A DNA stretch of 64,000 nt from Fervidicoccus fontis Kam940 (GTDB lineage Archaea > Thermoproteota > Thermoprotei_A > Sulfolobales > Fervidicoccaceae). The notes below the pieces were generated by a model. That model was not told the origin of the DNA and did not search any database. It saw only the letters and a program-made list of their open reading frames with translations. The stretch lies in the NCBI RefSeq assembly GCF_000258425.1, contig NC_017461.1, positions 1,022,949-1,086,948 on the forward strand. The letters are read 5' to 3'. The position numbers were made by a program, and so were the translations under genes. The first letter of the stretch is position 1. Each line of letters opens with the position of its first letter. This document shows, piece by piece, positions 25,860 to 35,143 of the stretch.

Positions 25860-26156
25860 TCAAACTTGTACCTCTTTTATTTTAGTTTCCAGCTCTCGTA
25901 TTTCATCTTTTAGTAAGCCTATGCCTTTTTTAAGCGCTTCTACAGGTTTTATAGATCCATCGGTTTTCAAATAGAGTACCATTTCGTTTTTAAGTGGGTG
26001 ATCTATTCTATAATAAGACATAACCACTCCGTCGATCTTCATTAAGGTTTTTGCCATAAGATTTCCAAAAGTGTGATCTTCATCATATAGTACAATTTCT
26101 AGTTCTTTTTCATTCATCTGTTTTATGCTATATTTCATTTTTCTGTTCATCTCCAC
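25860..26156 (-). CDS. rpoL: RNA polymerase subunit Rpo11 (RpoL)
   Basis: About 94-98 residues of the Rpb11/RpoL type. The DEDHTFGNLMAKTL segment near residue 26 and the HPLKNEMVLYLKT strand near residue 52 are diagnostic, and a C-terminal helix follows (LKKGIGLLKDEIRELE). It dimerises with Rpo3 to start polymerase assembly. Three in-frame starts (GTG 26156, ATG 26150, ATG 26138) surround GGTGGAG; the ATG at 26138 has the best spacing and also matches the usual length. Confidence 0.93.
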   Translation of the reverse strand: MEMNRKMKYSIKQMNEKELEIVLYDEDHTFGNLMAKTLMKIDGVVMSYYRIDHPLKNEMVLYLKTDGSIKPVEALKKGIGLLKDEIRELETKIKEVQV

Positions 26157-26188
26157 CTAGCTACACTTTTACTTTTCAGCTTTATAGC

Positions 26189-26830
26189 TTAATATTCGTT
26201 TTTCTTTTTTAAGGCTTCTATAATAGTATTCAATGCTTTATCTTTATCGGCCTTCAACATGTACATATCTTCGATTTTTTCAAAAACTCCTTCTTCCTCT
26301 CCTATTGATGCAATTTCCATGGGAGAAAGGCCAGAATATACAGATAATACCGCGATAATTTCTGCACCTATACCTCTAGCAATTTCTCTCGCTGACTTGT
26401 AGGAATCAAATAAGTCTTTTGCTAACGACTTTAACTCTTCGAGATCATCATAGATTACAAGCAAATCTTCTTTTTCGTCGTACGAGAAATCGATATTCTC
26501 TAACTCTAATAATCTTTTAAAACCTTCTAGAGGGACTGGGACTTCAAGTGACTTCGCTAACATAGAGCCAAATACTGTTATACCTCTTCCCTCTTTCGGG
26601 TAACCCATTTTTATTGCAAAATCTTCCACTGCACTTCTAATCCTGTGAATGCTATTCTCTACGCTTACTGGGTCCCCAATAATTCTAATCTCGACAGAAT
26701 TTCCTTTTATCCTATACATTACCTGTGTGGCTATCGTGCTTCCCATTATAGCATCTAAGAAACGCTCAACATCAGCATTTTTTGGGATCCTAAGAACTAA
26801 TTTCTTCTTAATTAGCTTCAAGACGCTCAC
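26189..26830 (-). CDS. DUF2067-like archaeal conserved protein
   Basis: A 213-residue protein resembling the crenarchaeal DUF2067 family. The first 90 residues look like a KH-like or ferredoxin-like alpha/beta module (VERFLDAIMGSTIATQVMYRIKGN, VEIRIIGDPVSVENSIHRI). The second half is helical, with a final helix-turn-helix-like piece (GLSPMEIASIGEEEGVFEKI). Function is unknown. Position between exosome/Csl4 and RNA polymerase genes suggests RNA metabolism. It starts with GTG. Confidence 0.65.
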   Translation of the reverse strand: MSVLKLIKKKLVLRIPKNADVERFLDAIMGSTIATQVMYRIKGNSVEIRIIGDPVSVENSIHRIRSAVEDFAIKMGYPKEGRGITVFGSMLAKSLEVPVPLEGFKRLLELENIDFSYDEKEDLLVIYDDLEELKSLAKDLFDSYKSAREIARGIGAEIIAVLSVYSGLSPMEIASIGEEEGVFEKIEDMYMLKADKDKALNTIIEALKKKNEY

Positions 26831-26875
26831 CAGAATTAGTATGACTTGTGAAATTTTTGCTACTGGTTGGTTTAT

Positions 26876-27451
26876 TTATCCACTATGATCCTTCAAGTTT
26901 ATATAATCACTAGAAAGTTTCCTATTTTCTATGTTTCCACATTTAGGGCACTTAAGCTTCCCATTTTCCAGCTTTTGCATAATTGCGCCACATTTAGAAC
27001 ATGATGCCAAAATTACTCCAAGGGAAGAGTGCTTAAAAGAAAGCTGAAACGGGTTCTCAGAGGATATTATTTTTGCTTTAACTAAATCTCCAGGAAGAAC
27101 ATAATCGCTAATATTTTTGCCCTCTTCATCTACTTGCGAAACATGCAAAAAGCCTGCTAGTGGTGCTGAGATAGGCTTTAGGTTTCCATCATATAAAATC
27201 GTTATTAAAGCTATATCGCTTTTTACCGAGTTTACATACCCAATTACTACAGATTTTAGTCGCGGAAAGTCATACTTCTTTTTAAATGGAATTACTTTTA
27301 GATTCTTGTTAATAATATCTTTAACTACTTTTCCAATTAAAGTAGATCTCAGCTTGCCGTTTTCGTCGCTATAAACTCCTGAAACAGGGATAAACTCTTC
27401 TAGAATTGCGAGCTCGTCTCCAGGAAATGCCAAATTTTCTTCTTTCATCAT
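26876..27451 (-). CDS. csl4: Exosome RNA-binding subunit Csl4
   Basis: A 191-residue Csl4. It shows the N-terminal FPGDELAILEEFIPVSGVY segment, a central S1 domain (VIGYVNSVKSDIALITIL to PGDLVKAKII), and a C-terminal zinc ribbon with CSKCGAIM and CPKCGNIE. It forms part of the cap of the archaeal exosome and recruits substrates and DnaG. It overlaps the following (upstream-encoded) methyltransferase gene by 4 bp, in one operon with Dph2. Confidence 0.93.
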   Translation of the reverse strand: MMKEENLAFPGDELAILEEFIPVSGVYSDENGKLRSTLIGKVVKDIINKNLKVIPFKKKYDFPRLKSVVIGYVNSVKSDIALITILYDGNLKPISAPLAGFLHVSQVDEEGKNISDYVLPGDLVKAKIISSENPFQLSFKHSSLGVILASCSKCGAIMQKLENGKLKCPKCGNIENRKLSSDYINLKDHSG

Positions 27452-28089
27452 TTTTTCTCTCCTTTAATAATAAAGAGTAGCATGACTGGTATTTTCTTTT
27501 TTCTAGACACATGATATTCAAATATTTGTTTTAATTCCATATTATAAACTTTGAGTATTTCTATTTTGTACCCAAATTCTCCGACCTTTTTGAAGAAAAA
27601 ATCTTTGCTTTTTTCGCTGTACATATGAAAGGACAAAACTGCCCTTGTCACTCGTAAGGCTTCTTTTAAAAACTTCCAATCTATTCCTCTTTTTACGCTC
27701 CCAAATGGTGGGTTCATTAAAGTCACGTCTAAACTGCTATCTCTCAACGGAACAGATGCTCCGTCAGCTTTTATTATTTCAACTTTGCACTCTATACCAA
27801 GTTTTTTTGCATATTTAATCTGTTCTTCAATTTCCTCATCATCAATTTCTATTGAAACGCACTCATTTGCTCCTGCTATTAAAGAGCCGAGACACAGCCT
27901 GCCAGTTCCTGAACCAATATCTAATATTTTCTTGTTTATAATTAGTCCATGTTGTAGTGCGAACCATATAGTTTCAGATGCTATATTCGAAGGTGTCATG
28001 TGTTGCTCCAACTGAGGCTTAGGATTTTTCGGTCCCTTAATTTTTTCAATAGTAATTTCGAGCATTTTTTTATTGAACGAAGTCATCAC
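27448..28089 (-). CDS. METTL5-like N6-adenine RNA methyltransferase
   Basis: A 213-residue class I methyltransferase. LEQHMTPSNIASE near residue 27 corresponds to the L-E-Q-Y-x-T-x-x-x-x-A signature of METTL5. The SAM site is ILDIGSGTGRLCLG near residue 54 and the catalytic motif is LMNPPFGS near residue 118, which fits an exocyclic adenine N6 target. Eukaryotic METTL5 modifies one adenine of 18S rRNA, so 16S rRNA is the likely substrate. It is sandwiched between Dph2 and Csl4 with 4-bp overlaps on both sides. Confidence 0.82.
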   Translation of the reverse strand: MMTSFNKKMLEITIEKIKGPKNPKPQLEQHMTPSNIASETIWFALQHGLIINKKILDIGSGTGRLCLGSLIAGANECVSIEIDDEEIEEQIKYAKKLGIECKVEIIKADGASVPLRDSSLDVTLMNPPFGSVKRGIDWKFLKEALRVTRAVLSFHMYSEKSKDFFFKKVGEFGYKIEILKVYNMELKQIFEYHVSRKKKIPVMLLFIIKGEKK

Positions 28090-29114
28090 AACAACCTGTA
28101 CCTCTCCAATTCTCCTTTTAGTACCATAAATGCTTCTCCTGGAGTAAGCACGGGCTTTTCAAACTCCTTCTCACTTATGTCATCTATAGGGATTCTTGGG
28201 CATGAAGTTACAACATATGCATCAATTTTAGGCTGATCAATGTTTCTTAGCTCATTTATTGTTAAACTTTTAGAAAAAAAGAGATAGTACTTCTTCCCTT
28301 TGTTTTTTATCAGAGATTCAAGTGCCCTTATAGTTATAGGCCTATATTGACCAGTTCTAGTTCCAATTATTATTCCCCACACTTCTGCGCTTTTAGATCT
28401 CTCCATTGTGGCATATCTTTTTTTAAGAATTTTTTTAACATTCTCGGTAACATTCTCAACCTTATCTGTATAAGGGTCAATTTTTATAGTAGGCTTCATT
28501 GTCATGAGACCGGCACCAAAAGCGTGAAAATATCCTCCTGAAACCACTACCACAGAATCATAGTTTTTCTCATTAATAAGCGGTGAATAGTCACAACCAA
28601 CAATTTGCCCTTCTTCCATAAGCGGAGACTTTGGTATAGTAGCACTTATCCCTCTTTCATTCAGAAAATCTCTTATTTGCTTTAGCGCATCCACATGTTG
28701 TATGGTAGAAACAAGCGCGGGTTTTGAAGCTCCTATTTTATTTAATTCAAATAGCAAAGATATTAGAGAGCTTTTGCTAAGCTCTTTTTTAAACTTTCCT
28801 GGAACATAAATTACTGGTACTTTTTCCAAAATTGATTTATATTCAGCCAATGAATAGGGAGTATGGCCAAAATGAACTATAAGCTCAGCACCAAGCATTT
28901 TTGCCTCCTCAATAGCTATATCGCAACCTCCCCACGTACTTTCGGCAGAAATGTATATTTTAACATCTTTTAAATAATTTTTTAAATAGTCAGCTATAGC
29001 TATAGAAAATAATTTAAACCCGTCAGGAAACTGAAGAATTATTGATTTTGGGTTTAAATTCGAAATCTTCGAAACCAAGTCCGGAAGATTAAAATCATAG
29101 TCGAGAGTTTCCAA
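28086..29114 (-). CDS. dph2: Diphthamide synthesis enzyme Dph2
   Basis: A 342-residue archaeal Dph2, a non-canonical radical-SAM enzyme that transfers a 3-amino-3-carboxypropyl group to a histidine of elongation factor 2. The three cluster cysteines are in ESTWGGCDIA (about 64), QIVGCDYSP (about 170) and VVTSCPRIP (about 286). The N-terminus SIILQFPDGF is typical. The start is TTG behind GGTGAAAT. It is the first gene of the dph2-METTL5-csl4 run. Confidence 0.95.
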   Translation of the reverse strand: METLDYDFNLPDLVSKISNLNPKSIILQFPDGFKLFSIAIADYLKNYLKDVKIYISAESTWGGCDIAIEEAKMLGAELIVHFGHTPYSLAEYKSILEKVPVIYVPGKFKKELSKSSLISLLFELNKIGASKPALVSTIQHVDALKQIRDFLNERGISATIPKSPLMEEGQIVGCDYSPLINEKNYDSVVVVSGGYFHAFGAGLMTMKPTIKIDPYTDKVENVTENVKKILKKRYATMERSKSAEVWGIIIGTRTGQYRPITIRALESLIKNKGKKYYLFFSKSLTINELRNIDQPKIDAYVVTSCPRIPIDDISEKEFEKPVLTPGEAFMVLKGELERYRLL

Positions 29115-29190
29115 GTCATTTCACCATATTTATCATATAATTGTTTGGGACATAAGTATTGCAAAAATACTTAAGCTAAAGTGAAGAGAG

Positions 29191-30477
29191 TTGGTCACCC
29201 ATACGCTTATAGCATGGGCAATACTCATCCTCTTGGTATTCTTTCTAATTTTTAGGTCTAAGTATCCTAATATACCTGTTTGGTCTTTTATGTCTTTTTT
29301 AGCCTTTTTGTCTGTTGCAGGAGGATTAGTGAATATCGAAGAGATTCCTTCAGCTATAGATTTAAATGTTATTTTCTTCCTAATAGGAATGTTCAGCATT
29401 ATCGCTTTAGCCGAAAGCTCAGGTTTGCTTGACCTTCTTTCTCATTACGTGATTAGTAAGTTCAAATCGACATATGCTGCAATTATAGGTACTTTTGCCT
29501 TTTTTGGCCTTCTAACATCAGTAGCTGTTAACGATACAATGGCAGTGATGGCTCCTCCGATAGTTTATTTCATCTCGAAACACCTAAAAATACCATACAG
29601 GCAATTGCTCATTCTTCTCGCTTTTTCAATAACAATCGGTTCTGTTATGACTCCGATGGGAAATCCGCAGAACGTGCTTATAGCCATCGGCTCTGGAATG
29701 AGCGCTCCTTTTATTTATTTTATAGAATATCTTTTTTTGCCCACAATTATAAATCTAGTGATTACTTCATTTTTGGTTATAAAGATTTACAAAATTCCTA
29801 ATAATTCTATTGACATCGGAACAATACCTGAAGAAAAAATAAAAAATAAAAAAGATGCAATCCTTGCAGCAATAGGAATTTTTTCAGTAATAGTCGCAAT
29901 GATAGTTAATGATATCTTACGAGTTATGGGAAAACCTAGTATAGAGCAGATAGGGTTCATACCGTTCATTATTGCATCCTCTTTATATTTTTTCGTGAGT
30001 GAGCCTAGGTCGCTTATAAAAGAGGTGGACTGGGGAACAATCATCTTTTTTATCACAATGTTTATAGCAATGGACGGTGTATGGAAGAGCGGAGTAGCTT
30101 CTGAGCTTTTAAGGGTATTCATTCCATCAAAGCCAAGTGATACAATAGCTCCAGTGCTGATATCTATTATTTCTATAATATTGAGCCAGCTTTTCAGCAA
30201 TGTTCCATTTGTAAAGCTATTTATGGATTATATGCGAGAATTAGGATATACGGCAAATAATATAGTGCCCTGGATCTCGCTTGCTATGTCTTCGACAATT
30301 GCAGGTAACTTAACCCTTTTCGGCGCTGCTTCTAATATTATAATACTAGAAATCTCAGAAAGCAGGTATAAAGAGACGATCCCATTTTCAGAGTTCTTTA
30401 AGATAGGCTTTCCTGTTACTTTACTGAATTTGACTATATACCTGTTTTATATATATCTGACCTCCTATTCGCTCTAA
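29191..30477 (+). CDS. SLC13/ArsB-NhaD type permease
   Basis: A 428-residue, highly hydrophobic transporter of the ArsB/CitMHS superfamily. The family hallmarks are two inverted repeats with the loops SVAVNDTMAVMAPPI near residue 110 and MTPMGNPQNVLIA near residue 155 in the first half, and FSNVPFVKLF plus NLTLFGAASNI in the second. These place it among anion or Na+/H+ exchangers; the substrate is not predictable. The start is TTG at 29191. The C-terminus ends abruptly in S-Y-S-L, with its last codons and stop lying inside an IS-end hairpin (30470-30483). Confidence 0.85.
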   Translation: MVTHTLIAWAILILLVFFLIFRSKYPNIPVWSFMSFLAFLSVAGGLVNIEEIPSAIDLNVIFFLIGMFSIIALAESSGLLDLLSHYVISKFKSTYAAIIGTFAFFGLLTSVAVNDTMAVMAPPIVYFISKHLKIPYRQLLILLAFSITIGSVMTPMGNPQNVLIAIGSGMSAPFIYFIEYLFLPTIINLVITSFLVIKIYKIPNNSIDIGTIPEEKIKNKKDAILAAIGIFSVIVAMIVNDILRVMGKPSIEQIGFIPFIIASSLYFFVSEPRSLIKEVDWGTIIFFITMFIAMDGVWKSGVASELLRVFIPSKPSDTIAPVLISIISIILSQLFSNVPFVKLFMDYMRELGYTANNIVPWISLAMSSTIAGNLTLFGAASNIIILEISESRYKETIPFSEFFKIGFPVTLLNLTIYLFYIYLTSYSL

Positions 30478-30500
30478 AGAGCGAGGGTTCCCCTTAGGGA
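30457..30500 (-). mobile_element. Right-end hairpin of decayed IS605-type element
   Basis: On the minus strand a palindrome CGCTC-TTTA-GAGCG is preceded by GAACCCT and followed by AATAGGAGGTCAG, the layout of IS605-family right ends and of the 3' scaffold of TnpB-associated guide RNAs. It lies at the 3' side of the tnpB remnant, as expected, and spans the stop codon of the plus-strand permease (30475-30477). Confidence 0.6.
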
Positions 30501-30900
30501 ATTCATCTGTTCCCCGCATCTATTCGTGAATACATCTTTCATCTGCAGGGCAGTCGAGGGGATCAGAGTTCTGTTCATCTAAAGCTTTCTCTAGGCTATC
30601 GAACTGTTTCCCGTCCTATATCGCTATAGGTTTGCCTATGGCGGGTTGTGCCTCAAATCCATGATTCACCGTGGCCACTAGTCACTCTACGTGGGGGTCA
30701 TGGGCACCCTTCGAGCCCAAAGGCACGGGGCTCATACCTAAGAGGTACTTTTTGACTATGTTTATTGTTCCTATTACGTCCCTGTCGTGTTTAAAACCAC
30801 ACTTGTAATACCTCATAAATCTAGGCTCCAACCTCTCCTCTGGGAATTACCCGTCATAGGAAAGAGCTTAGAGCCACTCCAGAGGCCTAGGTCAACAGAA
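30480..30900 (-). pseudogene. tnpB: Decayed tnpB (IS605-family RNA-guided nuclease), C-terminal remnant
   Basis: The minus strand from about 30870 to 30500 translates, in one frame with at least three internal stops, into the C-terminal part of TnpB. The segment MRYYKCGFKHDRDVIGTINI keeps the end of the zinc ribbon and the third RuvC aspartate (D in HDRD). It is followed by a conserved tail (SPVPLGSKGAHDPHVE, stop, then VATVNHGFEAQPAIGKP). The first half of the gene, with the first two RuvC acidic residues, is missing or unrecognisable, so no active nuclease can be made. A right-end hairpin follows at 30457-30500. Confidence 0.85.
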
Positions 30901-31140
30901 AAAGACCCACAAAAACCTAAATAAACATTTATACACAAAACTGTTGAAAACCCTCATCTAGTGATCGGGAGCAACCCCTCATTCTTGATAAGACTTTCTC
31001 GATGCTTGTCATCAAAGAATAAAAAGCATAGGAGCTAATTAAATCTTCATACCAACCATGAATGGCGAGGCTTTAGTTGTATCTAAAAAATAATAAGCAA
31101 GTAATAATTTGATTTTAAATTTACTATATAAAGAAAAGGA
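30901..31140. other. Intergenic remains of the IS element
   Basis: No gene. On the minus strand at 31058-31078 the sequence GCCTCGCCATTCATGG resembles the IS-end hairpins at 24914 and 30457, so this may be the opposite end or a nested second relic. A TATA-like ATAAATGTTTATTTAGG lies around 30920. Fragments such as SIEKVLSRMRGCSRSL in one frame are not assignable. Confidence 0.35.
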
Positions 31141-31653
31141 TCAATTATTCTTTGCGGGTTCGATTTTTATCATTGTTGGAAAAGGAATCTTAGAAGAGCA
31201 AACTTTCAAAGCTTTTTTTGCATGCTCTAGATGTTCCTTCTTAACCTTTACTACCAAGACGTCATAACCTTTGTATACTCTAACTGCTGTCCCAATAGGT
31301 TTTCCGAAGGAAAGCCTCATTCCATCCTGAAGTCTGTCTGCTCCAGCGAAGGCCATCATCTTATTTTCTCTCAGCACATGATGAGGATATCTGGTAACCT
31401 TCAGGTAGTAGTTTCCTTCGCCTACATTGGCAGTTAAATACTTATGAGCTGCAACTCTCATAGCTTCTAAAGCATTATGCCTAATTTGTCCATCTTCTAA
31501 AACTATTAGGGATAAAATGTAGTCCGCATCAAGCTTCGGATTTCCCATTTCGAATTTTGTAATTTTTGGCTGAGGTACTCCTGGTATATACTCCTTTCTT
31601 GTATATGGTGGAGAGCTGAAGTGTGTATAGCATCTAGCAGGTCGGATCGGCAT
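31141..31653 (-). CDS. rpl10e: Ribosomal protein uL16 (L10e)
   Basis: A 170-residue archaeal uL16. It starts [22 protein letters not shown] and keeps [20 protein letters not shown] near residue 100. ATG at 31653 is preferred because GGTG lies about eight bases upstream; the track of in-frame codons before it adds only three residues. It sits in the large subunit near the A site. No ribosomal protein neighbours flank it, so it is a single-gene unit with the IS relic downstream. Confidence 0.96.
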   Translation of the reverse strand: MPIRPARCYTHFSSPPYTRKEYIPGVPQPKITKFEMGNPKLDADYILSLIVLEDGQIRHNALEAMRVAAHKYLTANVGEGNYYLKVTRYPHHVLRENKMMAFAGADRLQDGMRLSFGKPIGTAVRVYKGYDVLVVKVKKEHLEHAKKALKVCSSKIPFPTMIKIEPAKNN

Positions 31654-31722
31654 TATAAACACCTTCTTTAAGAGTTATTGAAAAAAGAGGTTATTAAAAT
31701 ATTTGCTATTAAATTTAAAAAT

Positions 31723-32931
31723 TCAGAAGCCTAGAAGTTCAGCTATGCTTGATATACCTTTTTCAATCTTTTCCGGTGGAACCATAGAGAAATTCAGCCT
31801 TATTACTTCTTTACCGCTATCGTCAGTATAGAAAGCTGCCGCCGGCACTACCGCTACTCCCTTCTTCTCCAAAAGCTCTTCAGCAAATGCATATCCATCC
31901 ATACCCTTCTTCAACCATACCAAAATGAACATTCCAGCAATAGGCTTTGTGAATTTCAATCCTTTGAGCTTCTCTTCTATGCTTTTTATCATTATATCTC
32001 TTTTCATTTTATAATTTTCTAGTGCCTTCTTTTTCGCATCTTCAAAAATTCCCCTTCTTAATGATTCGATGACCAAGTATTGCATTGGCGTGGAAGCACA
32101 CATATCAGTCGGTCCCTTGACCATTTTAATCAGGTCCATAACTTCGCTAGGACCCTCTAGCCATCCAATCCTTAAACCGGTTCCCAATATCTTGCTAAAC
32201 GTACCGCTATAAATTACTCTGCCTTCTTTATCCATGCTTCTCAATGTCTTTGGCGGCTGTCCTTCGTATAAAAGATGGTTATATGCAGTATCCTCAACTA
32301 ATATAAGGTCATATTGTGATGCTATTTCAAGAAGATGCTTCCTCCTTTCTTCTATCATTGTAACTCCGCTTGGATTCTGACCGGTCGGAATTGTATATAC
32401 CAACTTTACTCTTTTTCTCTCTCCCTTTAGCTTTTTCACAGTTTTTTCCAGCTCGTCTGTAATCATTCCACTGTCATCAACAGGCACTCCAACAATTCTT
32501 GCTCCATACTGCTTCCAGTCAATGAGCGTATTTACATATGAAGGGCTTTCAGAAATAGCTATATCTCCTGCATCTAGAAAAATCCTCCCAAGCAAATCTA
32601 ATGCTTGGCTTCCACCTATAGTAACGACTATTTTGTTAGGATCCGTCTTTACATCGTCATATTTTTTCATAAACTTAGCGATTTCTTCTCTGAGCTCAAA
32701 TGCACCGTCTGCAGGAGTGTAATTTCCAACTAGCTCGACTTTTTCAAATACTTCCTTCATCAATTCTCCGAAGATCTTTCTTGGAAGAACCGAAGGATCT
32801 GGCTCTCCTGCTGCAAACGATATAACCTCTCTCTTTCTTGATAGGTCGCTGATTTTTGACATAATGGTTCTTATTGGTGATGGTTCGAAGAAATTAATTC
32901 TACTTGAGTATTTTGTATCATAATTTTGCAT
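31723..32931 (-). CDS. Class I/II PLP-dependent aminotransferase (LysN/aromatic type)
   Basis: A 402-residue fold-type I aminotransferase. It has the N-terminal ISFAAGEPDPSVLPR, the YTPADGAFELREEI loop, the YTIPTGQNPSGVTM motif near residue 193, an EDTAYNHLLY aspartate region, and the PLP lysine in YSGTFSKILGTGLRIGW near residue 243. The closest functional types are 2-aminoadipate/multi-substrate aminotransferases of thermophiles and kynurenine/aromatic aminotransferases. It could act in lysine, leucine or aromatic amino acid metabolism. It is transcribed alone, divergent from a class III aminotransferase. Confidence 0.9.
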   Translation of the reverse strand: MQNYDTKYSSRINFFEPSPIRTIMSKISDLSRKREVISFAAGEPDPSVLPRKIFGELMKEVFEKVELVGNYTPADGAFELREEIAKFMKKYDDVKTDPNKIVVTIGGSQALDLLGRIFLDAGDIAISESPSYVNTLIDWKQYGARIVGVPVDDSGMITDELEKTVKKLKGERKRVKLVYTIPTGQNPSGVTMIEERRKHLLEIASQYDLILVEDTAYNHLLYEGQPPKTLRSMDKEGRVIYSGTFSKILGTGLRIGWLEGPSEVMDLIKMVKGPTDMCASTPMQYLVIESLRRGIFEDAKKKALENYKMKRDIMIKSIEEKLKGLKFTKPIAGMFILVWLKKGMDGYAFAEELLEKKGVAVVPAAAFYTDDSGKEVIRLNFSMVPPEKIEKGISSIAELLGF

Positions 32932-33249
32932 AAACTCACACCAAATTTTTCTATATTAATGATAATTATTAAAACTTTTCTTTAATTTATAATAAAGGTG
33001 CTGTATTATACTATTTTGAAAAATTTATCAATGTATTTTCATATCTTTTCTTTATCAAAATGGTTATATAGTATGCTTTTATCAGAATACCATTTTCTCT
33101 AGGTATACCTTCAATAAATATTTTGAATGGGACAGTTGAGTTTATAAAAATTATGTGAACGATAATGGGAATATAAAACACACATTTTGATAAGTATTAA
33201 AACTTAAATATTAATTAAAAAATAATTAAATAAAAAAGTAGTGGGGAAT
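32932..33249. promoter_or_regulatory. Divergent promoter region between two aminotransferase genes
   Basis: AT-rich, about 320 bp. TATA-like sequences occur at 33060-33075 (GGTTATATAGTATG) and 33145-33155 (TTTATAAAAATT). No ORF or structured element is supported. Confidence 0.35.
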
Positions 33250-34611
33250 ATGGAACAGGAAAAAAGAATTCTAAACGAAGAATTAATTGAAAAATATTGG
33301 AAGTATATAGGAGTAGGAATATCTTTCAAATATTTTCCAATAGTAATTAAAAAATCAAAAGGATGCAGAATTTGGGATATCGAAGGAAGGGAATACATAG
33401 ATTTCTTGACTAGCGCTGCATCATTTAATATAGGACATACCAATGATGAGGTTGTAAAAGCTATAAAGCAGGCCATTGATGACATGATTGATTACGATCA
33501 ATACTTGTATCATGAACCATCTATAAGGCTAGCAGAAATGCTAGTGAATATAGTGCCTGGTAGCTATGAGAAAAAAGTTTTATATGAGCTCAGTGGTGGA
33601 GCAGCAAACGACATGGCTTTAAAAGTTGCTCTTGCCTTTACAGGAAGAAAGTATATAGGCTCCTTTGAGGATTCTTATCATGGAACGCACTATCTTGTTC
33701 TTTCTAGCTCAGGCTCATTTAAACCAGAAACAAGGTACAAATATAACGCATACCCCTATGTATACTTCTTCAAGTATCCAGATACGTTCAGGAGACCGAG
33801 AGGTATTGAGCCTGAGGAGTATGGAGAGATACTCCTTGGAGAGATCGAGAGGACCCTCCAGGTGGATGCATATGGGAAGGGGTTCGCTGCTATAATATTT
33901 GAGCCTATACAGGGGGATGGGGGAGTCCTCGTGCCTCCTAAAAGCTTCATAGTAGGCCTCAGGAAGATCGCTGATGAGTATGGGATAGTACTAATAGATG
34001 ATGAGATTCAGACAGGCTTCGGTAGGACGGGTAAGATGTTCGCAATTGAGCACTTTGGTATCGAACCAGATGTCGTAACTTTAGGAAAAAATCTCGGTGC
34101 TGGTTTTCCCATGTCAGCAGTTGTCGGGAGAAAGGAAATAATTGATTCAGGTCCTCCAAATACGTTAGGATCCAATGCGTCAGGTCATTACCTTGGAAGT
34201 ATTGCAGCTATGGCTGGCATAGAATATATAATAAAGAACAGGCTTCATGATAGGGCTGAGCTCATGGGAGAGTACTTGATGAAGAGGCTGAATGAGCTCA
34301 AGGATGGGCACGAGATCGTTGGAGATGTCAGAGGGAAGGGGCTCATGATAGGGGTTGAGATCGTTGATGATAAGGATAGCTTGAAGCCTTCGAGCAAGAA
34401 GGCGCAGAAGATCATATGGAGGGCATATGAAAATGGCCTGATAATGATGACCTTCGGGAAGTACGGGAATGTATTGAGGATAGCCCCTCCCCTCACGATC
34501 GAGAGAGAGGAGATCGATAAGGCAGTAGAGATTATGGAAAAAGCTATATCGGATGTGGAGAAGGGAAAGGTCGGAGATGAAGTTCTGAGCAAGATGGTCG
34601 CTTGGCAGTAA
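33250..34611 (+). CDS. Class III PLP-dependent aminotransferase (GabT-like)
   Basis: A 453-residue class III aminotransferase. It has the IGHTNDEVVKA start region, YELSGGAANDMALK near residue 117, FEPIQGDGGVLVPP near residue 217, LIDDEIQTGFGRTGKMFA near residue 253, and the PLP lysine in VVTLGKNLGAGFPMSAV near residue 279. The family includes 4-aminobutyrate and other omega-aminotransferases; the sequence does not decide between them. ATG at 33250 is chosen over GTG at 33241, with GTGGGG as ribosome site. Base composition is mosaic: about 50-57% GC in 33781-33960 and about 50% in 34261-34500, against roughly 20-45% elsewhere in the first third. Confidence 0.9.
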   Translation: MEQEKRILNEELIEKYWKYIGVGISFKYFPIVIKKSKGCRIWDIEGREYIDFLTSAASFNIGHTNDEVVKAIKQAIDDMIDYDQYLYHEPSIRLAEMLVNIVPGSYEKKVLYELSGGAANDMALKVALAFTGRKYIGSFEDSYHGTHYLVLSSSGSFKPETRYKYNAYPYVYFFKYPDTFRRPRGIEPEEYGEILLGEIERTLQVDAYGKGFAAIIFEPIQGDGGVLVPPKSFIVGLRKIADEYGIVLIDDEIQTGFGRTGKMFAIEHFGIEPDVVTLGKNLGAGFPMSAVVGRKEIIDSGPPNTLGSNASGHYLGSIAAMAGIEYIIKNRLHDRAELMGEYLMKRLNELKDGHEIVGDVRGKGLMIGVEIVDDKDSLKPSSKKAQKIIWRAYENGLIMMTFGKYGNVLRIAPPLTIEREEIDKAVEIMEKAISDVEKGKVGDEVLSKMVAWQ

Positions 34612-34805
34612 TACAAATGATCAAACACAAAATGCTTTAATCTTTACTTTTTAATAAAATGCTGTTTGTTTTTAAATAAACTCGTTATGAAAGATTTATA
34701 ATCTCAATTTATTTTATTCTTTTAGTGATTTGCCTATTTGGAAGGGAAAATATTTTTAGCAAAAATTTGTCACATTTAAAATGATTTTAAGGAGGATGTG
34801 TAAAA

Positions 34806-35111
34806 TTGGTTAAAGCACCTAAAGGCTACAGGCACAGGACGAGAAAGCTCTTTAAAAAGGACATCAGAGAAAGAGGAGGAGTGCCATCTCTCAGCCTTCT
34901 TATGATAAAATATAATGTAGGAGATAAGGTAATGATATATATTAATCCATCAATACATAAAGGAATGCCGCATAGAAGGTTTCATGGAAGGACCGGCGTA
35001 ATTGTTGGTAGAAGGGGAAGGGCATATATAGTAGAACTTTATGAGGGTAGTGTAAAGAGAACGCTTTTTGTTAGACCAGAACATATAAGACCGCTTACAG
35101 TAGCGGCTTAA
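34806..35111 (+). CDS. rpl21e: Ribosomal protein eL21
   Basis: A 101-residue eL21. The start VKAPKGYRHRTRKLF, the central YINPSIHKGMPHRRFHGRTG and GRRGRAYIVE are diagnostic. It starts with TTG at 34806 behind GGAGGATG. It heads the operon eL21-Rpo4-DUF655-KsgA-HemK-TrmJ that is conserved in many archaea. Confidence 0.97.
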   Translation: MVKAPKGYRHRTRKLFKKDIRERGGVPSLSLLMIKYNVGDKVMIYINPSIHKGMPHRRFHGRTGVIVGRRGRAYIVELYEGSVKRTLFVRPEHIRPLTVAA

Positions 35112-35143
35112 TTTTAATTAAAACTTTATAGAGGATGTAAAAT

